Source: Salinarimonas sp051117315 (GTDB lineage: Bacteria; Pseudomonadota; Alphaproteobacteria; Rhizobiales; Beijerinckiaceae). Taken from it: DNA of 34,092 nucleotides. Where the stretch lies: assembly GCA_051117315.1 (NCBI GenBank), contig JBNPEA010000172.1, positions 1-34,092 on the forward strand. The letters are read 5' to 3'. Shown here piece by piece: positions 1 to 8,254 of this stretch. Position numbers and translations under genes: made by a program. The notes under the pieces are model-generated. The model was not told the DNA's origin. It searched no databases and saw only the letters and a list, made by a program, of their open reading frames with translations. The first letter of the stretch is position 1, and each line of letters opens with the position of its first letter.

Positions 1-312
1 TGTGGGCGCGACGATCACGTGGCGGAACGGCTTGATGCTGCCGTTTGTGCGCTTTCGCCGCAGGTCCTCGAGGTTCGCGACGAGGTCGCCGCGGATCGTG
101 CAGCACAGGCATCCCGCCGACAGCAGCACCATGCCCTCGTCCACCGTCTCCATGAGCAGATGGTCGAGCCCGACCTCGCCGAACTCGTTGACGATCACCA
201 CCGTGTCCGCGAGGTCCGGGTCCTGCAGCAGCCGGTTCAGCAGCGTGGTCTTGCCGGCGCCGAGGAAGCCGGTGAGGACGGTCAGCGCGATCGGGTCGGG
301 GCGGCGGGTCAT
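1..312 (-). CDS. CobW/COG0523-family G3E GTPase, N-terminal part (cut by window edge)
   Basis: The 104 visible residues begin with ATG at 312, preceded by a GGAGG ribosome-binding site, and run off the window at base 1. A P-loop GFLGAGKTT lies at about residues 15-23, a Walker-B-like VNEFGEVG follows, and the metal-binding CLCC (CxCC) motif lies near residue 70. This combination defines the COG0523 metallochaperone branch of G3E P-loop GTPases (CobW, YeiR, ZigA and others), which deliver or insert metals such as zinc or cobalt using GTP. Which metal cannot be told without the C-terminal half. It reads in the same direction as the aromatic operon, but a palindromic repeat of about 110 bp separates them, so it may be transcribed separately. 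Confidence 0.9.
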   Translation of the reverse strand, partial: MTRRPDPIALTVLTGFLGAGKTTLLNRLLQDPDLADTVVIVNEFGEVGLDHLLMETVDEGMVLLSAGCLCCTIRGDLVANLEDLRRKRTNGSIKPFRHVIVAPT

Positions 313-348
313 GGGGGCCTCCGGTCTATCGGTGCGGACGCGTCCCGA

Positions 349-460
349 CACCTCCCCCCGGGGAGGTCGGCGCCCGAAGGGCGACGGGTGGGGGCGAGAG
401 CCTGCCGTTCGCCCCCACCCGTCCTCGCTGCGCTCGGCCCACCTCCCCGAGGGGAGGTGG
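349..460. repeat. Nested palindromic intergenic repeat, copy 1
   Basis: The central stem has perfect 15-nt arms at 383-397 and 409-423 (GACGGGTGGGGGCGA and its complement) around an 11-nt loop. Each side is flanked by its own hairpin, ACCTCCCC/GGGGAGGT at 350-367 and 441-458, and these two outer hairpins also match each other in inverted orientation at 17 of 18 positions. The whole unit is therefore one large imperfect palindrome. It lies between the GTPase start and the tyrC stop. The unit at 17939-18130 has the same plan and a similar central stem, so I read both as copies of one dispersed element. It could also act as a terminator-like structure for the aromatic operon. Confidence 0.8.
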
Positions 461-472
461 CCGGCGCGTGCG

Positions 473-1414
473 TCATTCCCGCGGGCGCCCGAAGTCCGGC
501 GCCGGCGCGTCCTGGCCTTCCGTGACGATGCCGCGGCGGATCGTGCGGGTGCGACTGAAGAGGGCGTGCAGCGCCTCGCCGTCGTCCCAGCGGATGGCGC
601 GGGCGAGCGCCGACAGATCCTCGTTGAAGCGTCCGAGCATCTCGAGCACGGCTTCCTTGTTGTTCAGGAAGACGTCGCGCCACATCGTCGGGTCGGAGGC
701 GGCGATGCGGGTGAAGTCGCGAAAGCCGCCAGCGGAGAACTTGATCACCTCCGAGCGCGTGACCTGCTCGAGGTCCGCCGCCGTGCCGACGATGTTGTAG
801 GCGATCAGGTGCGGCACGTGGCTGGTGATGGCGAGCACGAGGTCGTGGTGCGGGGCGGACATGATTTCCACCGCCGAGCCCATGCTCTCCCAGAAGTCGC
901 GCACAGCCTCGACCGCCTCCGGGCTGGTGCCGTAGGCCGGTGTGAGAATCGTCCACTTGTTCCTGAACAGCGTCGCGAAGCCGGCGTCGGGGCCGGAATC
1001 CTCCGTGCCCGCCACGGGATGAGCCGGCACGAAATGCACGCCCGCCGGCAGGTGCGGCTCGACCTGGGCCACGACCGCGCCCTTGACCGAGCCGACGTCG
1101 GAGACGATGGCGCCCGGCTCCAGCACGGGGGCGATCGCCTTCGCCACCGCCCCGCAGGCACCAACGGGCACGCACAGGATCACGCAATCGGCCCCGCGCG
1201 CCGCCTCGGCGGCATCCGCGTACACGGTCTCGGCGAGGCCGAGCTCCTGCGCCCGGGCGCGCACGCCCGCGTCCGCGTCGGCGGCGACGATCGAGCCGGC
1301 GAGGTTCTGCCGCCGCGCCGCCAGCGCGATCGAGGAGCCGATCAGCCCGAGCCCGACGAGCGCGAGGCGACGGAAGAGAGGGACCTCGCGGGGCGGGTCC
1401 AGCCGCTCAGGCAT
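473..1414 (-). CDS. tyrC: Prephenate/arogenate dehydrogenase (cyclohexadienyl dehydrogenase)
   Basis: This 313-residue protein carries out the NAD(P)-dependent oxidative decarboxylation step of tyrosine synthesis. A Rossmann fingerprint GLGLIGSS lies at residues 21-28, followed by the acidic AADAD after the second beta strand. Typical family segments follow: SDVGSVKG, then HFVPAHPVAGTEDSG with the substrate-binding histidine, and a helical C-terminal dimerisation half. Length fits TyrA-family enzymes without an ACT or chorismate mutase domain. Its ATG overlaps the end of hisC by 8 bases, which suggests translational coupling. Whether it prefers prephenate or arogenate cannot be decided from sequence; TyrC is the name used for the broad-specificity form in alphaproteobacteria. 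Confidence 0.92.
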   Translation of the reverse strand: MPERLDPPREVPLFRRLALVGLGLIGSSIALAARRQNLAGSIVAADADAGVRARAQELGLAETVYADAAEAARGADCVILCVPVGACGAVAKAIAPVLEPGAIVSDVGSVKGAVVAQVEPHLPAGVHFVPAHPVAGTEDSGPDAGFATLFRNKWTILTPAYGTSPEAVEAVRDFWESMGSAVEIMSAPHHDLVLAITSHVPHLIAYNIVGTAADLEQVTRSEVIKFSAGGFRDFTRIAASDPTMWRDVFLNNKEAVLEMLGRFNEDLSALARAIRWDDGEALHALFSRTRTIRRGIVTEGQDAPAPDFGRPRE

Positions 1415-2582
1415 CCCCGCTCTCCGGATCTCGTCCCGCCAGGAAGTCGCGCAGCGCCGCGATCACGAGCCGGTTCGCGGTCTCGGTACCGATCGACAGG
1501 CGAAGGGCATTGGGCAGGCCGTAGCTCTCGATGCGCCGCAGCACGAGCCCGCGCGCGGTGAGGAAGGCGTCCGCCTCCGTCGCCGTGCGGCCGGGGGTCT
1601 CGGGGAAGTGGATCATCAGGAAGTTCGCCACGCTCGGCGTGACCGTGAGCCCGAGTGCCCCGATCTCGCGCACCAGGATCTCGGCCCAGGCGTCGTTGTG
1701 GGCGACGGAGGCCGCGACGAAGGCCTCGTCCTCGATCGCCGCCGCACCCGCCGCGAGCGCGGCGGAATTGACGTTGAAGGGCGGGCGGATACGCTCGAGC
1801 GCGTCGACCACGTGGGCGGGGCCGACCATCCAGCCGAGCCGCAGCGCGGCGAGGCCGTAGACCTTCGAGAAGGTGCGCGTCATCACCACGTTCTCGGCGG
1901 TGAGCGCGAGCTCGAGACCCGAGCCGTAGTCGTTGCGGCGCACGTACTCCGCATAGGCCGCGTCCAGCACGAGGAGCACCGTCGGCGGCAACGCCGCGTG
2001 CAGGCGGCGGATCTCGTCGAAGGGCAGGTAGGTGCCCGTCGGGTTGTTGGGGTTGGCCAGGAACACGATCTTCGTGCGCGCGCTCACCCGCTCCAGGATC
2101 GCGTCGACGTCCGTCGTGTAGGCGCGCTCGGGCGCGACCACGGGCGTGCCGCCGGCGGTGAGGATGGCGATGCGGTAGACCAGGAAGCCGTGGGCGCTGA
2201 ACACGCCCTCGTCGCCGGGGCCGATATAGGCCTGCGCCAGCATCTCGAGCAGCTCGTCCGATCCGTTGCCGACGACGATGCGCTTGGCGTCGAGCCCGTA
2301 CTTGCGCGCGATCGCCGCGCGCAGGGCGGTGGCCGCGCCGTCCGGGTAGAGGGCGAGCTTGCCCAGCGCCGCCTGCGCGGCCTCCAGCGCCTTCGGCGAG
2401 GCGCCGAAGGGGTTCTCGTTGGAGGACAGCTTGTGCGGCGTCACGCCCGGCGGCACCGCGCTCTTGCCGGGCACGTAGGCCTCGATCGCCAGGACGCCGG
2501 GGCGGGGCTCCGGGCGCGCGAGCGGGCGGGGGGCCTCGACGGAGGCGAGGGGCTCGGCTTCGACGGCGGTCTGTGACGGCAT
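1407..2582 (-). CDS. hisC: Histidinol-phosphate / aromatic aminotransferase
   Basis: A 391-residue fold-type I, PLP-dependent aminotransferase. Visible motifs are SSNENPFG (about 53-60), the NPNNPTG substrate/PLP loop (177-183), DAAYAEY (208-214) and TRTFSKVYGLAALRLGW, with the PLP lysine at K240. I chose the ATG at 2582 because the HisC alignment begins soon after it and the upstream in-frame extension is low-complexity Arg/Pro sequence. Lying between chorismate mutase and tyrC, the enzyme probably transaminates prephenate or phenylpyruvate/hydroxyphenylpyruvate as well as, or instead of, imidazole-acetol phosphate. That role is inferred from context; the fold and family are clear. Confidence 0.92.
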   Translation of the reverse strand: MPSQTAVEAEPLASVEAPRPLARPEPRPGVLAIEAYVPGKSAVPPGVTPHKLSSNENPFGASPKALEAAQAALGKLALYPDGAATALRAAIARKYGLDAKRIVVGNGSDELLEMLAQAYIGPGDEGVFSAHGFLVYRIAILTAGGTPVVAPERAYTTDVDAILERVSARTKIVFLANPNNPTGTYLPFDEIRRLHAALPPTVLLVLDAAYAEYVRRNDYGSGLELALTAENVVMTRTFSKVYGLAALRLGWMVGPAHVVDALERIRPPFNVNSAALAAGAAAIEDEAFVAASVAHNDAWAEILVREIGALGLTVTPSVANFLMIHFPETPGRTATEADAFLTARGLVLRRIESYGLPNALRLSIGTETANRLVIAALRDFLAGRDPESGDA

Positions 2583-2672
2583 GGTGGCCTCGGCTGGCCT
2601 TCTCGACGGATGAACGTCCCGGCGCGGGCCGGGCGGGCCCGTCCTAGCGCATCGGCGGGACGATTTCACGTG

Positions 2673-3536
2673 CTAAGATATCGCGCCCGGCGGCACGGCG
2701 ACGTCGTCGAGGTGGAGGCGCGCGGCGTGGCTGCCCACCTCGACGATCTCCGAGACCGGCGCGCGGCTCGCCTCCAGCGCGGCCACGAGGTCGGCGGCCT
2801 CGATCGTGCCCGGCACGGCGACGAGGGTCGACAACTCCCCCGCGAGCCCGGTTGTGCAGACGATCTCGCCGCCCAGCGTGGCGATGCCGTCGGCGGCCGC
2901 GTCCCGCCAGCGCTCGACCCGCACGGCATAGAGCACGACCTCGCGCACGGCGGCGTCGGCGAGCGGCTTCGAGATCACGTAGACCGGCGTGCCGGCGGGA
3001 TGGCCCGGGCGCTCGATGAAGGGCAGGCGCGCGATGATCTTCGGCGCCCCCGGGCCGGCGAGGGCGCGCCACCAGGCGCCCGCGGAGGCGCCCTGGTCGA
3101 TGCGGAATATGCCGAGATCGCCGCGCGCCGCAGCCAGCGCCGCGATCACCGCTGTCGCGCCCTCGTGGGGCACGTAGGGCACCGTGAAGCCGAAATGGAA
3201 GCGCGCCGAATCGCGCATCGGCGCGTCGCCGCCGGAGACGTCGGCATGGACGGCGTAGGGGGCCTGCACCCAGGTGAAGGTGCCGATGATCACGCGCCAG
3301 ATCGACTCGACCGTGTCGAGAGGCAGGATGCCCTGGTGGCGCTCGGCGATCGCCCGCATCACGGCGCTCTCGCGTCCCGGCCGGAAGGCGGACCCGGATT
3401 CGCTCGTCTTCTTGACCGCGATCAGCCGCTCGATGATCTCGCCCCTCCGCATCAGGAGGGCGTGCATCTCGGCATCGAGCCGATCGATCTCCCCGCGCAG
3501 GGACGAGAGGTCGAGGGGGGCGGGGGCGTCGGGCAT
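2673..3536 (-). CDS. AroQ-type chorismate mutase with a divergent C-terminal domain
   Basis: The 287-residue product starts with an AroQ chorismate mutase domain (about residues 5-90): LRGEIDRLDAEMHALLMRRGEIIERLIAVKK-like helix 1 with its catalytic arginine and lysine, then the RESAVMRAI helix and the terminal ESIWRVIIG helix. It converts chorismate to prephenate. The remaining roughly 190 residues sit where a P-protein would carry prephenate dehydratase and ACT domains, but I see no TRF catalytic motif, so dehydratase activity is doubtful. The ATG at 3536 is preferred over one at 3569 because GGAGA lies upstream of it and the shorter form begins close to the domain. It is the first gene of a minus-strand operon with hisC and tyrC. 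Confidence 0.82.
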   Translation of the reverse strand: MPDAPAPLDLSSLRGEIDRLDAEMHALLMRRGEIIERLIAVKKTSESGSAFRPGRESAVMRAIAERHQGILPLDTVESIWRVIIGTFTWVQAPYAVHADVSGGDAPMRDSARFHFGFTVPYVPHEGATAVIAALAAARGDLGIFRIDQGASAGAWWRALAGPGAPKIIARLPFIERPGHPAGTPVYVISKPLADAAVREVVLYAVRVERWRDAAADGIATLGGEIVCTTGLAGELSTLVAVPGTIEAADLVAALEASRAPVSEIVEVGSHAARLHLDDVAVPPGAIS

Positions 3537-3626
3537 GGGGGGAGGGTCTCCGGATGGGTGGGGCATCATGGGGTGCGGAGCGTCGAGGAGGCAAGGCGAG
3601 CGATGCTCGCGTGCCGGCGTTCTGGA

Positions 3627-5087
3627 TCATCCGGGAGCAGCCCAGTACGGGACGTATCTCGCATTCCGCTTGCCTTGTGCAGGATCGGCTGGTGCGATCC
3701 GACCCGTCCTGATCGACTCGGCGATCACGGCGGAGACTACCTGGTAATCCTTGTCGGGCAGCGAGAAGCGCTCCCGAAGAGACGCGTTGCTCATGTATTC
3801 GTGAGTGAGCCAACGCAGAACACTGTGATAGAAGCATGCGCGAAGGCGGTCTGCTTTCGAGAGATCGGCGAACGACCTCGGTGCGAACAGGACGACTCGA
3901 AACGAGTTCTCGGATGCGATGAACTCGGGCGCGGGCAGGTGCTGGGCCTCGATTTCAAGAAACGTCTTGTCGAGACCACCACCCCGTTCCTCGCACAAGC
4001 CGAGCTCGCGCATGGCCGATGCGAGCTTCTCGTTTCGTGAGCGCCGCTCGTCCAGTATGCGATCCGGGCTGATCAATGAGCTTCCCGCGTTGGTCACCTC
4101 GACGCGGTCCTCGTAGATCTCGACGACAGGCCCGGCACCCGAGATCGTGAAATCCTGGTGAATGAGAGCATTCGCGACGAGCTCGCGGATGGCGGTCTCG
4201 GGATAGAGCGGAACGTTTTTGCGAATTCCATCGATGTATCGCTCTTCGGCAGGCAAACGGTCGAGCAGGTAGCGCATCATCCCGGCAAAGCCGAGGGCGT
4301 ATCCCTTCCGCCCTTCCGTTTCGGAGAGCGACCGCCGTTTGTCGCGGCCTGCATACTGGATGACCCGAACCGAGCGCCTCTCGATCGAGGGGAAGTCTCG
4401 AATATCCCTCGCGAGAAGAATGGCGCCTAGGTTGGTCACATCGTAGCGACCATCCATTGTGTCGATCACGAACCGATCCCGAATCATCGTACGGATCATC
4501 TCCGCAGGATTTCCCGGCTGCGGTACGCCGCGGAGCGAATGAACGACATCGGCATTCAGCTTGACGAGGACGTCGTGCGCGCTCTGACCCGTCAGGGCGA
4601 TGGCGTCCTCGAAGCGGCGCCGGCCCGTGGCTAGCCAGATCGCGCGTTCGTGCTCGGGAAACTCGACGAGACGCCGTTTGTTCTCGCCGATGCGGACGTA
4701 CTCGACGCCCTTGAAGCTGACAGGACGTTCGTAGGATGGCTCGATGCAGACGATTGCGAAATGCAGGCCGTCGCATTCGAAGTCGAGGAACTCGAGCATG
4801 AGCCGGGGATGCAGCTGCCGGCTCAGCCAATTCGTGAGATTCTCGCCTCCTTTGCGCACTTGTGCGAGCCGGACGGCGGTGCCGACCGGCGTTCCCGTGG
4901 CGTCGTCGACCCCGAATACGAGGAATGCCCGATCTCGCCCCGCCAGCATGGCGCCGTTGGCCAGTGCCGAGATATACTCTCCGACGGTGTCGGGCTCGGC
5001 ATTGTTGGCCTTGAACTCGAGCCAGGCGCTCTCGCCAGCCTCGCTGACGAGCCGATCCAGCAGCGCGCAGGGGTCATGAACCGCCAT
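3627..5087 (-). CDS. Schlafen/AlbA_2-type protein with GHKL-like ATP-binding region
   Basis: This 486-residue protein begins with an AlbA_2 (Schlafen, formerly AAA_4) domain: ESAWLEFKAN (about 19-28), an ISALANGAML helix and the FLVFGVDDATGTPVG strand-turn. Acidic residues E19, E24 and D61/D62 match, in order and spacing, the E-E-D triad described for Schlafen nucleases. A later segment, IRELVANALIHQDF followed by VEIYEDRVEVTNAG, fits the HATPase_c_4 domain seen in many bacterial members. The C-terminus looks like a winged helix. The ATG at 5087 has GAGG five bases upstream; a GTG at 5090 is also in frame. Base composition is visibly less GC-rich than in the neighbours. Family roles range from transcriptional regulation to defence, so the function here is open. 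Confidence 0.8.
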   Translation of the reverse strand: MAVHDPCALLDRLVSEAGESAWLEFKANNAEPDTVGEYISALANGAMLAGRDRAFLVFGVDDATGTPVGTAVRLAQVRKGGENLTNWLSRQLHPRLMLEFLDFECDGLHFAIVCIEPSYERPVSFKGVEYVRIGENKRRLVEFPEHERAIWLATGRRRFEDAIALTGQSAHDVLVKLNADVVHSLRGVPQPGNPAEMIRTMIRDRFVIDTMDGRYDVTNLGAILLARDIRDFPSIERRSVRVIQYAGRDKRRSLSETEGRKGYALGFAGMMRYLLDRLPAEERYIDGIRKNVPLYPETAIRELVANALIHQDFTISGAGPVVEIYEDRVEVTNAGSSLISPDRILDERRSRNEKLASAMRELGLCEERGGGLDKTFLEIEAQHLPAPEFIASENSFRVVLFAPRSFADLSKADRLRACFYHSVLRWLTHEYMSNASLRERFSLPDKDYQVVSAVIAESIRTGRIAPADPAQGKRNARYVPYWAAPG

Positions 5088-5227
5088 CACATCCTCGCTG
5101 TTTTTATCCCCCTTATATCAGCGCTCGTCCACGACGCGAAGCCGCCTTGTCTATGCCGATGCGAAAAATTGATTTGGGCGAGTAGGTTAGCCGGAACACG
5201 CGCTTGAGACCTTTTATCGGCGATAGC

Positions 5228-6646
5228 CTACTGGCTCCGCCCCGCCGGCAAGAGCCCCAGCCGCTCCCGCCCGACCCAGCGCCACACCAGCAGCACCGCC
5301 GTCAACGCCAGCCCGCCGGCGAGGCCGATCCAGATGCCGATGCCTTCCAGCCCGGCCCAGAAGCCGAGGCCGACCGCCAGCGGCATGCCGAACAGCCAGT
5401 AGCCGGTCAGCGCCAGGAACATCGGCACGCGGGTGTCGTGCAGGCCGCGCAGCATGCCCGCGGTCACCGCCTGGGCGCCGTCGACGATCTGGAACAGCGC
5501 GGCCATGGCGAGATACGACACCGCCAGCCCGACGATGACGGCGTTGTCCGGGTTCGCCGGGTCGAGGAAGAGCGAGATCAGCAGGCGCGGCGCCGAGATC
5601 ATCACGAGCGCCATGCAGGCCATGAAGCCCACGCCCATGGCGAAGGCGATCCAGCCGGCGCGCGTGATCGCGGCATGGTCGCCCGCGCCGTAGGCGAGGC
5701 CGACGCGCACCGTCGCCGCCATCGAGATGCCGAGCGGCACCATGAAGGAGAGCGACGCGATCTGGATCGCGATCTGGTGGGCGGCGAGCGCCTCCGTGGA
5801 GATCAAGCCCATCAGGAAGACGGCGGCGGAGAAGATCGTCACCTCGAACAGCACGATCGCCGCGATCGGCAGGCCGAGCCGCCAGAGCTGGAAGAAGCGC
5901 GGCCAGTCGGCGCGCCAGAAGCGGCCGAAGACGCGGTAGCGCCGGGCGCGCCTGTCGCTGAGGACGAGCAGCGCCAGCGCCCCGAACAGGAAGACGTTGG
6001 TGATCGTCGTCGCCCAGCCGGCGCCGACGAGGCCGAGCGCCGGCGCGCCCCAATTGCCGAAGATCAGCGCCCAGTTGAGCGCGATGTTCACCCCGATCGC
6101 CAGGAGGCCGACCACGAGCGCCAGCAGCGGGCGCTCGAGCGCGGCGACGAAGTTGCGCAGCGTGAGGTAGAGATAGGCCGGCAGCAGGCACCACATCACC
6201 GCCCGCGCGTACTCCGCCGCCATGGCGGCCAGCACCGGGTCCTGGCCGAGCCAGCCCAGAACCGTACCGGCGTTCCACAGCATCAGCCAGGCGGGCAGGA
6301 CGAGCACGCAGCTCGCCCAGAATCCCTGGCGCACCGTGCGACGCACCTCGCGCACGGCGTGCGGCTTGCGGCCGCGCTCTGCGGCGATCATCGCCGCCAC
6401 CGCGCTGAACAGGCCCACCCCCGCGATGAAGCACACGAACATCAGGTTCGCGCCGAGCGCACCCGCCGCCAGCGCCTCCGGCGAGAGCCAGGCGAGCATG
6501 ACGACGTCCGCAGCCTGCAGGGAGGTCTGCGCCACGTTGGTGAGGATCAGGGGCCAGGAGAGCGTCAGCGTCGCGATGATCTCGCGCCGCCACGCCCCCT
6601 GGCCCCGGGGCGGCGCGGCGGTGAGCGCGTCGGTCGCGGGGGGCAT
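5228..6646 (-). CDS. MATE-family multidrug efflux transporter
   Basis: A 472-residue polytopic inner-membrane protein with about twelve hydrophobic segments in two similar halves, as in NorM/DinF-type MATE exporters that use a Na+ or H+ gradient to expel cationic drugs or metabolites. The first helix contains LSWPLILTNVAQTSLQAADVVMLAWLSP, a typical MATE start with the conserved 'P-L...N' and 'D-V-M-L' pattern, and the second half repeats this arrangement (GLPIAAIVLFEVTIFSAAVFLMG). I chose ATG 6646 because the sequence upstream in frame is not conserved-looking and the protein then has normal MATE length. It is divergent from the M20 peptidase gene, with a shared promoter region of about 160 bases. 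Substrate is unknown. Confidence 0.93.
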   Translation of the reverse strand: MPPATDALTAAPPRGQGAWRREIIATLTLSWPLILTNVAQTSLQAADVVMLAWLSPEALAAGALGANLMFVCFIAGVGLFSAVAAMIAAERGRKPHAVREVRRTVRQGFWASCVLVLPAWLMLWNAGTVLGWLGQDPVLAAMAAEYARAVMWCLLPAYLYLTLRNFVAALERPLLALVVGLLAIGVNIALNWALIFGNWGAPALGLVGAGWATTITNVFLFGALALLVLSDRRARRYRVFGRFWRADWPRFFQLWRLGLPIAAIVLFEVTIFSAAVFLMGLISTEALAAHQIAIQIASLSFMVPLGISMAATVRVGLAYGAGDHAAITRAGWIAFAMGVGFMACMALVMISAPRLLISLFLDPANPDNAVIVGLAVSYLAMAALFQIVDGAQAVTAGMLRGLHDTRVPMFLALTGYWLFGMPLAVGLGFWAGLEGIGIWIGLAGGLALTAVLLVWRWVGRERLGLLPAGRSQ

Positions 6647-6806
6647 GGGCTGGTCTTTCTCGTTGGACCCGCCTTTTAGGGGAGGCAACGAGGCGCGGCT
6701 ATGACCGCGACGACACGGGAGGGTGCACGCGCACGCATGGGGAGGGCCGATCTCCGCCTTGGGGAAGGAGTCCCCCGGCGATCGACTTCGGTCTAGCCTG
6801 CCGTCC

Positions 6807-8228
6807 ATGAGCACACGCCGCGAGACAGCCGACCGCCCCGACGCCATCGCCCGCGCCGCCGCGCATCACGACAGCGGCGCCTTCGCCGCCACCCTGGCGC
6901 GGCTCGTCGCCATGCCCACCGAGAGCCAGAACCCGGAACGGGGCGCGGCGCTCGAGGCCTATCTCGCCGACGCCCTGCGCCCCGCCTTCGCGGACATGGG
7001 ATTCGAGGTCGAGATCGTGCGCCATCCCGCGGCGCCCGCGCCGTTCCTCGTCGCCCGCAGGCGCGAGGGCGAGGACCTGCCGACGATCCTCGGCTACGGC
7101 CACGGCGACGTGGTGCGCGGGCAGGACGCGCGCTGGGCGGAGGGCCTCTCGCCCTGGGTCATGGTCGAGCGCGACGGCGCCTATTGGGGCCGCGGCACCG
7201 CCGACAACAAGGGCCAGCACGCGATCGGCATGGCGGCGCTCGCCGCCGTGCTCGAGACCCGCGGCAGGCTCGGCTTCAACGCGACCTTCCTCATCGAGAT
7301 GGGTGAGGAGATCGGCTCGCCCGGCCTGCGCGAGGTCGCGCGCGATCACGCCGAGCTCCTCGCGGCCGACCTGCTCGTCGCCTCCGACGGGCCGCGGCTC
7401 TCCAAGGAGCGGCCGACGCTGTTCCTGGGCGCGCGCGGCGGCTATCCGATCGACTTCGTGGTGGAGGCGCGGGAGGGCGCACACCACTCCGGCAATTTCG
7501 GCGGGCTCCTCGCCAACCCGGCGATCGAGCTCGCCCATGCGCTCGCCTCGATCACCGGTCCGACGGGGGCGATCCGCATCCCGGAATGGACGCCGGGCGC
7601 CGTGCCCGAGGCCGTGCGGCGCGCCCTCGCCGACATCGTGCCGGAGCAGCAGCCGGGCGGTCCGGCGCTCGATCCGTGGTGGGGCGAGCCGGGGCTGACC
7701 CCGGCGGAGCGCGTCTTCGCCTGGTCGTCCTTCGAGATCCTCGCGCTGCATGCCGGCGTGCCTGAGGCGCCGGTGAACGCGATCCCCGGTCGCGCCTGGG
7801 CGCGCGGCCAGCTGCGCTTCCCCGTGGGCGTCGACCCGGACGCGGTGATCCCGGCCCTGCGCCGGCATCTCGACGCGCACGGCTTCCAGCGGGTGGCGGT
7901 CTCGCGCGCCCGCGAGGAGGTGTTCCCGGCCACCCGCACCGACCCGGATCATCCGGCGGTGGCGTTCTGTGCGGGCAGCCTCGCGCGGACCGTCGGCGCG
8001 CCGCCCGCGATCCTGCCCAATCTCGGCGGCTCGCTGCCCAACGACGTCTTCGCCGAGCTGCTGGGCATGCCCACCGTCTGGGTGCCGCATTCCTATCCCG
8101 GCTGCTCGCAGCACGCCCCCGACGAGCACCTGCCCACCGCGATCGCCCGCGAGGGGCTCATGCTGATGGCGGGCCTCTACTGGGACCTCGGAGAGGCGGG
8201 CGCGCGGGAGCGGCTGGGGCTCGGCTAG
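6807..8228 (+). CDS. M20-family metallopeptidase / deacylase
   Basis: A 473-residue zinc-dependent hydrolase of the M20/ArgE/DapE/carboxypeptidase G2 superfamily. Metal and catalytic motifs are in order: GHGD (H99, D101), GRGTADNKGQH (bridging D133), EMGEEIGSPG (E167 as general base, E168 as ligand), SDGPR (D194), and a C-terminal HSYPGCSQHAPDEH histidine region. The dimerisation domain lies between about 210 and 330. The substrate is not predictable; di- or tripeptides and N-acyl amino acids are usual in this family. No Shine-Dalgarno is visible before the ATG, but a -10-like TAGCCT ends seven bases upstream, so the mRNA may be leaderless. The gene ends 10 bases from the convergent gene at 8239. 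Confidence 0.9.
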   Translation: MSTRRETADRPDAIARAAAHHDSGAFAATLARLVAMPTESQNPERGAALEAYLADALRPAFADMGFEVEIVRHPAAPAPFLVARRREGEDLPTILGYGHGDVVRGQDARWAEGLSPWVMVERDGAYWGRGTADNKGQHAIGMAALAAVLETRGRLGFNATFLIEMGEEIGSPGLREVARDHAELLAADLLVASDGPRLSKERPTLFLGARGGYPIDFVVEAREGAHHSGNFGGLLANPAIELAHALASITGPTGAIRIPEWTPGAVPEAVRRALADIVPEQQPGGPALDPWWGEPGLTPAERVFAWSSFEILALHAGVPEAPVNAIPGRAWARGQLRFPVGVDPDAVIPALRRHLDAHGFQRVAVSRAREEVFPATRTDPDHPAVAFCAGSLARTVGAPPAILPNLGGSLPNDVFAELLGMPTVWVPHSYPGCSQHAPDEHLPTAIAREGLMLMAGLYWDLGEAGARERLGLG

Positions 8229-8229
8229 G

Positions 8230-8254
8230 GGGCGCCGGTCAGTCCCAGGCGCCC
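8230..8254. terminator. Possible bidirectional terminator hairpin
   Basis: GGGCGCC at 8230-8236 pairs perfectly with GGCGCCC at 8248-8254 across an 11-nt loop. The hairpin sits exactly between and across the stop codons of two convergent genes (stops at 8226-8228 and 8239-8241). There is no U-run on either side, so intrinsic termination is uncertain; blocking read-through between convergent transcripts is the most it suggests. Confidence 0.3.

Noticed and set aside
13..525. Plus-strand open frames over the GTPase gene
   Set aside because: They are antisense to a frame with clear P-loop and CxCC motifs.
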